Source of the DNA: an uncultured Microbacterium sp.
GTDB taxonomy: Bacteria; Actinomycetota; Actinomycetes; Actinomycetales; Microbacteriaceae
DNA: 5,161 nt
Reading direction: 5' to 3'
Assembly (NCBI GenBank): GCA_947647645.1
Contig: CANSLE010000195.1
Coordinates: 1 to 5,161 of the forward strand
The number at the start of each line of letters is the position of its first letter. Position 1 is the stretch's first letter. This document shows positions 4,848 through 5,161 of this stretch, one piece after another. A program made the position numbers and the translations under genes. Under the pieces are notes generated by a model that was not told the DNA's origin, made no database searches, and saw nothing but the letters and a program-made list of their open reading frames with translations.

Positions 4848-5161
4848 GCGTCGCCTCCTGTCAGCAGGGCGGCCGCAGCCGCGAGGTCGTCGGGTGTCTT
4901 CACGGCCACGGTCGGGATGCCGCGGAGCGCACGCTTGGCGAGTCCGGTCAGCGCACCCGCGGGCGCGAGCTCGATGATGCCGGTGACGCCGGCCGCCGCG
5001 AAGGCATCCATGCAGAGGTCCCAGCGCACCGGTGAGGACACCTGCGCGACGAGGAGATCGAGTGCCTCTCGTCCGTTCGCGACGAGCGCGCCGTCGCGGT
5101 TGGTCCAGAGCGCCGTCACGGGGTCGGATGCCGCGACCGCCGCAGCGGCGTCGCGCAGGGT
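4844..5161 (-). CDS. fabD: Malonyl CoA-acyl carrier protein transacylase, C-terminal part
   Basis: FabD moves malonyl groups from CoA to ACP and so supplies the extender unit for FabH and FabF. Only the last 105 residues are in the window, about a third of the usual 300-residue enzyme; the frame is open to the right edge. Recognisable C-terminal features are a GREALDLLVAQVSSPVRWD segment, a Cys-Met pair just after it, and IIELAPAGALTGLAKRAL, close to the family pattern IELxPxGxLxGLxKR. An AVKTPDDL stretch near the end is also typical. The catalytic Ser (GHSxGE loop) and His lie outside, so activity cannot be judged here. The internal GTG at 5117-5119 is a valine codon, not the start. The stop overlaps the fabH GTG by four bases, which makes fabD and fabH co-transcribed. 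Its promoter, and any FasR-type regulator that acts on it, would be further right. Confidence 0.94.
   Translation of the reverse strand, partial: TLRDAAAAVAASDPVTALWTNRDGALVANGREALDLLVAQVSSPVRWDLCMDAFAAAGVTGIIELAPAGALTGLAKRALRGIPTVAVKTPDDLAAAAALLTGGDA
4854..4859 (-). promoter_or_regulatory. Perfect Shine-Dalgarno for fabH inside fabD
   Basis: The minus strand reads AGGAGG six bases before the GTG at 4847. It lies within the last codons of fabD (Leu-Thr-Gly-Gly-Asp-Ala) and decides the GTG start of fabH. An unusual start codon paired with an ideal ribosome site fits coupled translation. Confidence 0.85.

Overview
The window is ordinary chromosomal DNA from a high-GC actinobacterium, most likely Microbacteriaceae and Microbacterium-like. 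Three things point there: the strong GC bias at third codon positions, the gene order fabD-fabH-acpP-fabF with no reductase or dehydratase gene in the cluster, and a DUF3145 protein (an actinobacterial family) next to it. The genus is inference.

Layout. Bases 1-281 (minus) encode the N-terminus of a membrane protein that resembles the membrane region of an actinobacterial NarL/DesK-type sensor histidine kinase; the rest lies outside the window. Bases 282-446 are a divergent intergenic region with a perfect 18-base palindrome at 339-356, a good operator candidate. Bases 447-1400 (plus) encode an exported or membrane-anchored alpha/beta-hydrolase. Bases 1401-1513 hold a clear SigA-type promoter and a leader with a possible hairpin, followed by a DUF3145 gene (1514-2026, plus). 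Bases 2027-2184 separate this gene from the convergent fatty-acid cluster and contain a strong two-way hairpin terminator (2118-2165).

From 5161 down to 2185 (minus) lies the FAS-II initiation and elongation cluster: fabD (C-terminal third only), fabH, acpP and fabF. FabD makes malonyl-ACP. FabH condenses a short acyl-CoA with malonyl-ACP to start a chain. AcpP carries the chain as a phosphopantetheine thioester. FabF does the later condensations. fabD and fabH overlap in a GTGA junction, which suggests translational coupling. The fabH-acpP and acpP-fabF spacers each hold inverted repeats: two 14-base palindromes flanking a weak -10 element, and an 11-bp-stem hairpin just ahead of the fabF ribosome binding site. 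These could set the high ACP output relative to the enzymes.

No mobile element, CRISPR array, tRNA, rRNA, toxin or defence gene was seen, and I found no convincing new multi-gene system. The most interesting unexplained items are the regulatory DNA and RNA structures and the uncharacterised DUF3145 protein.
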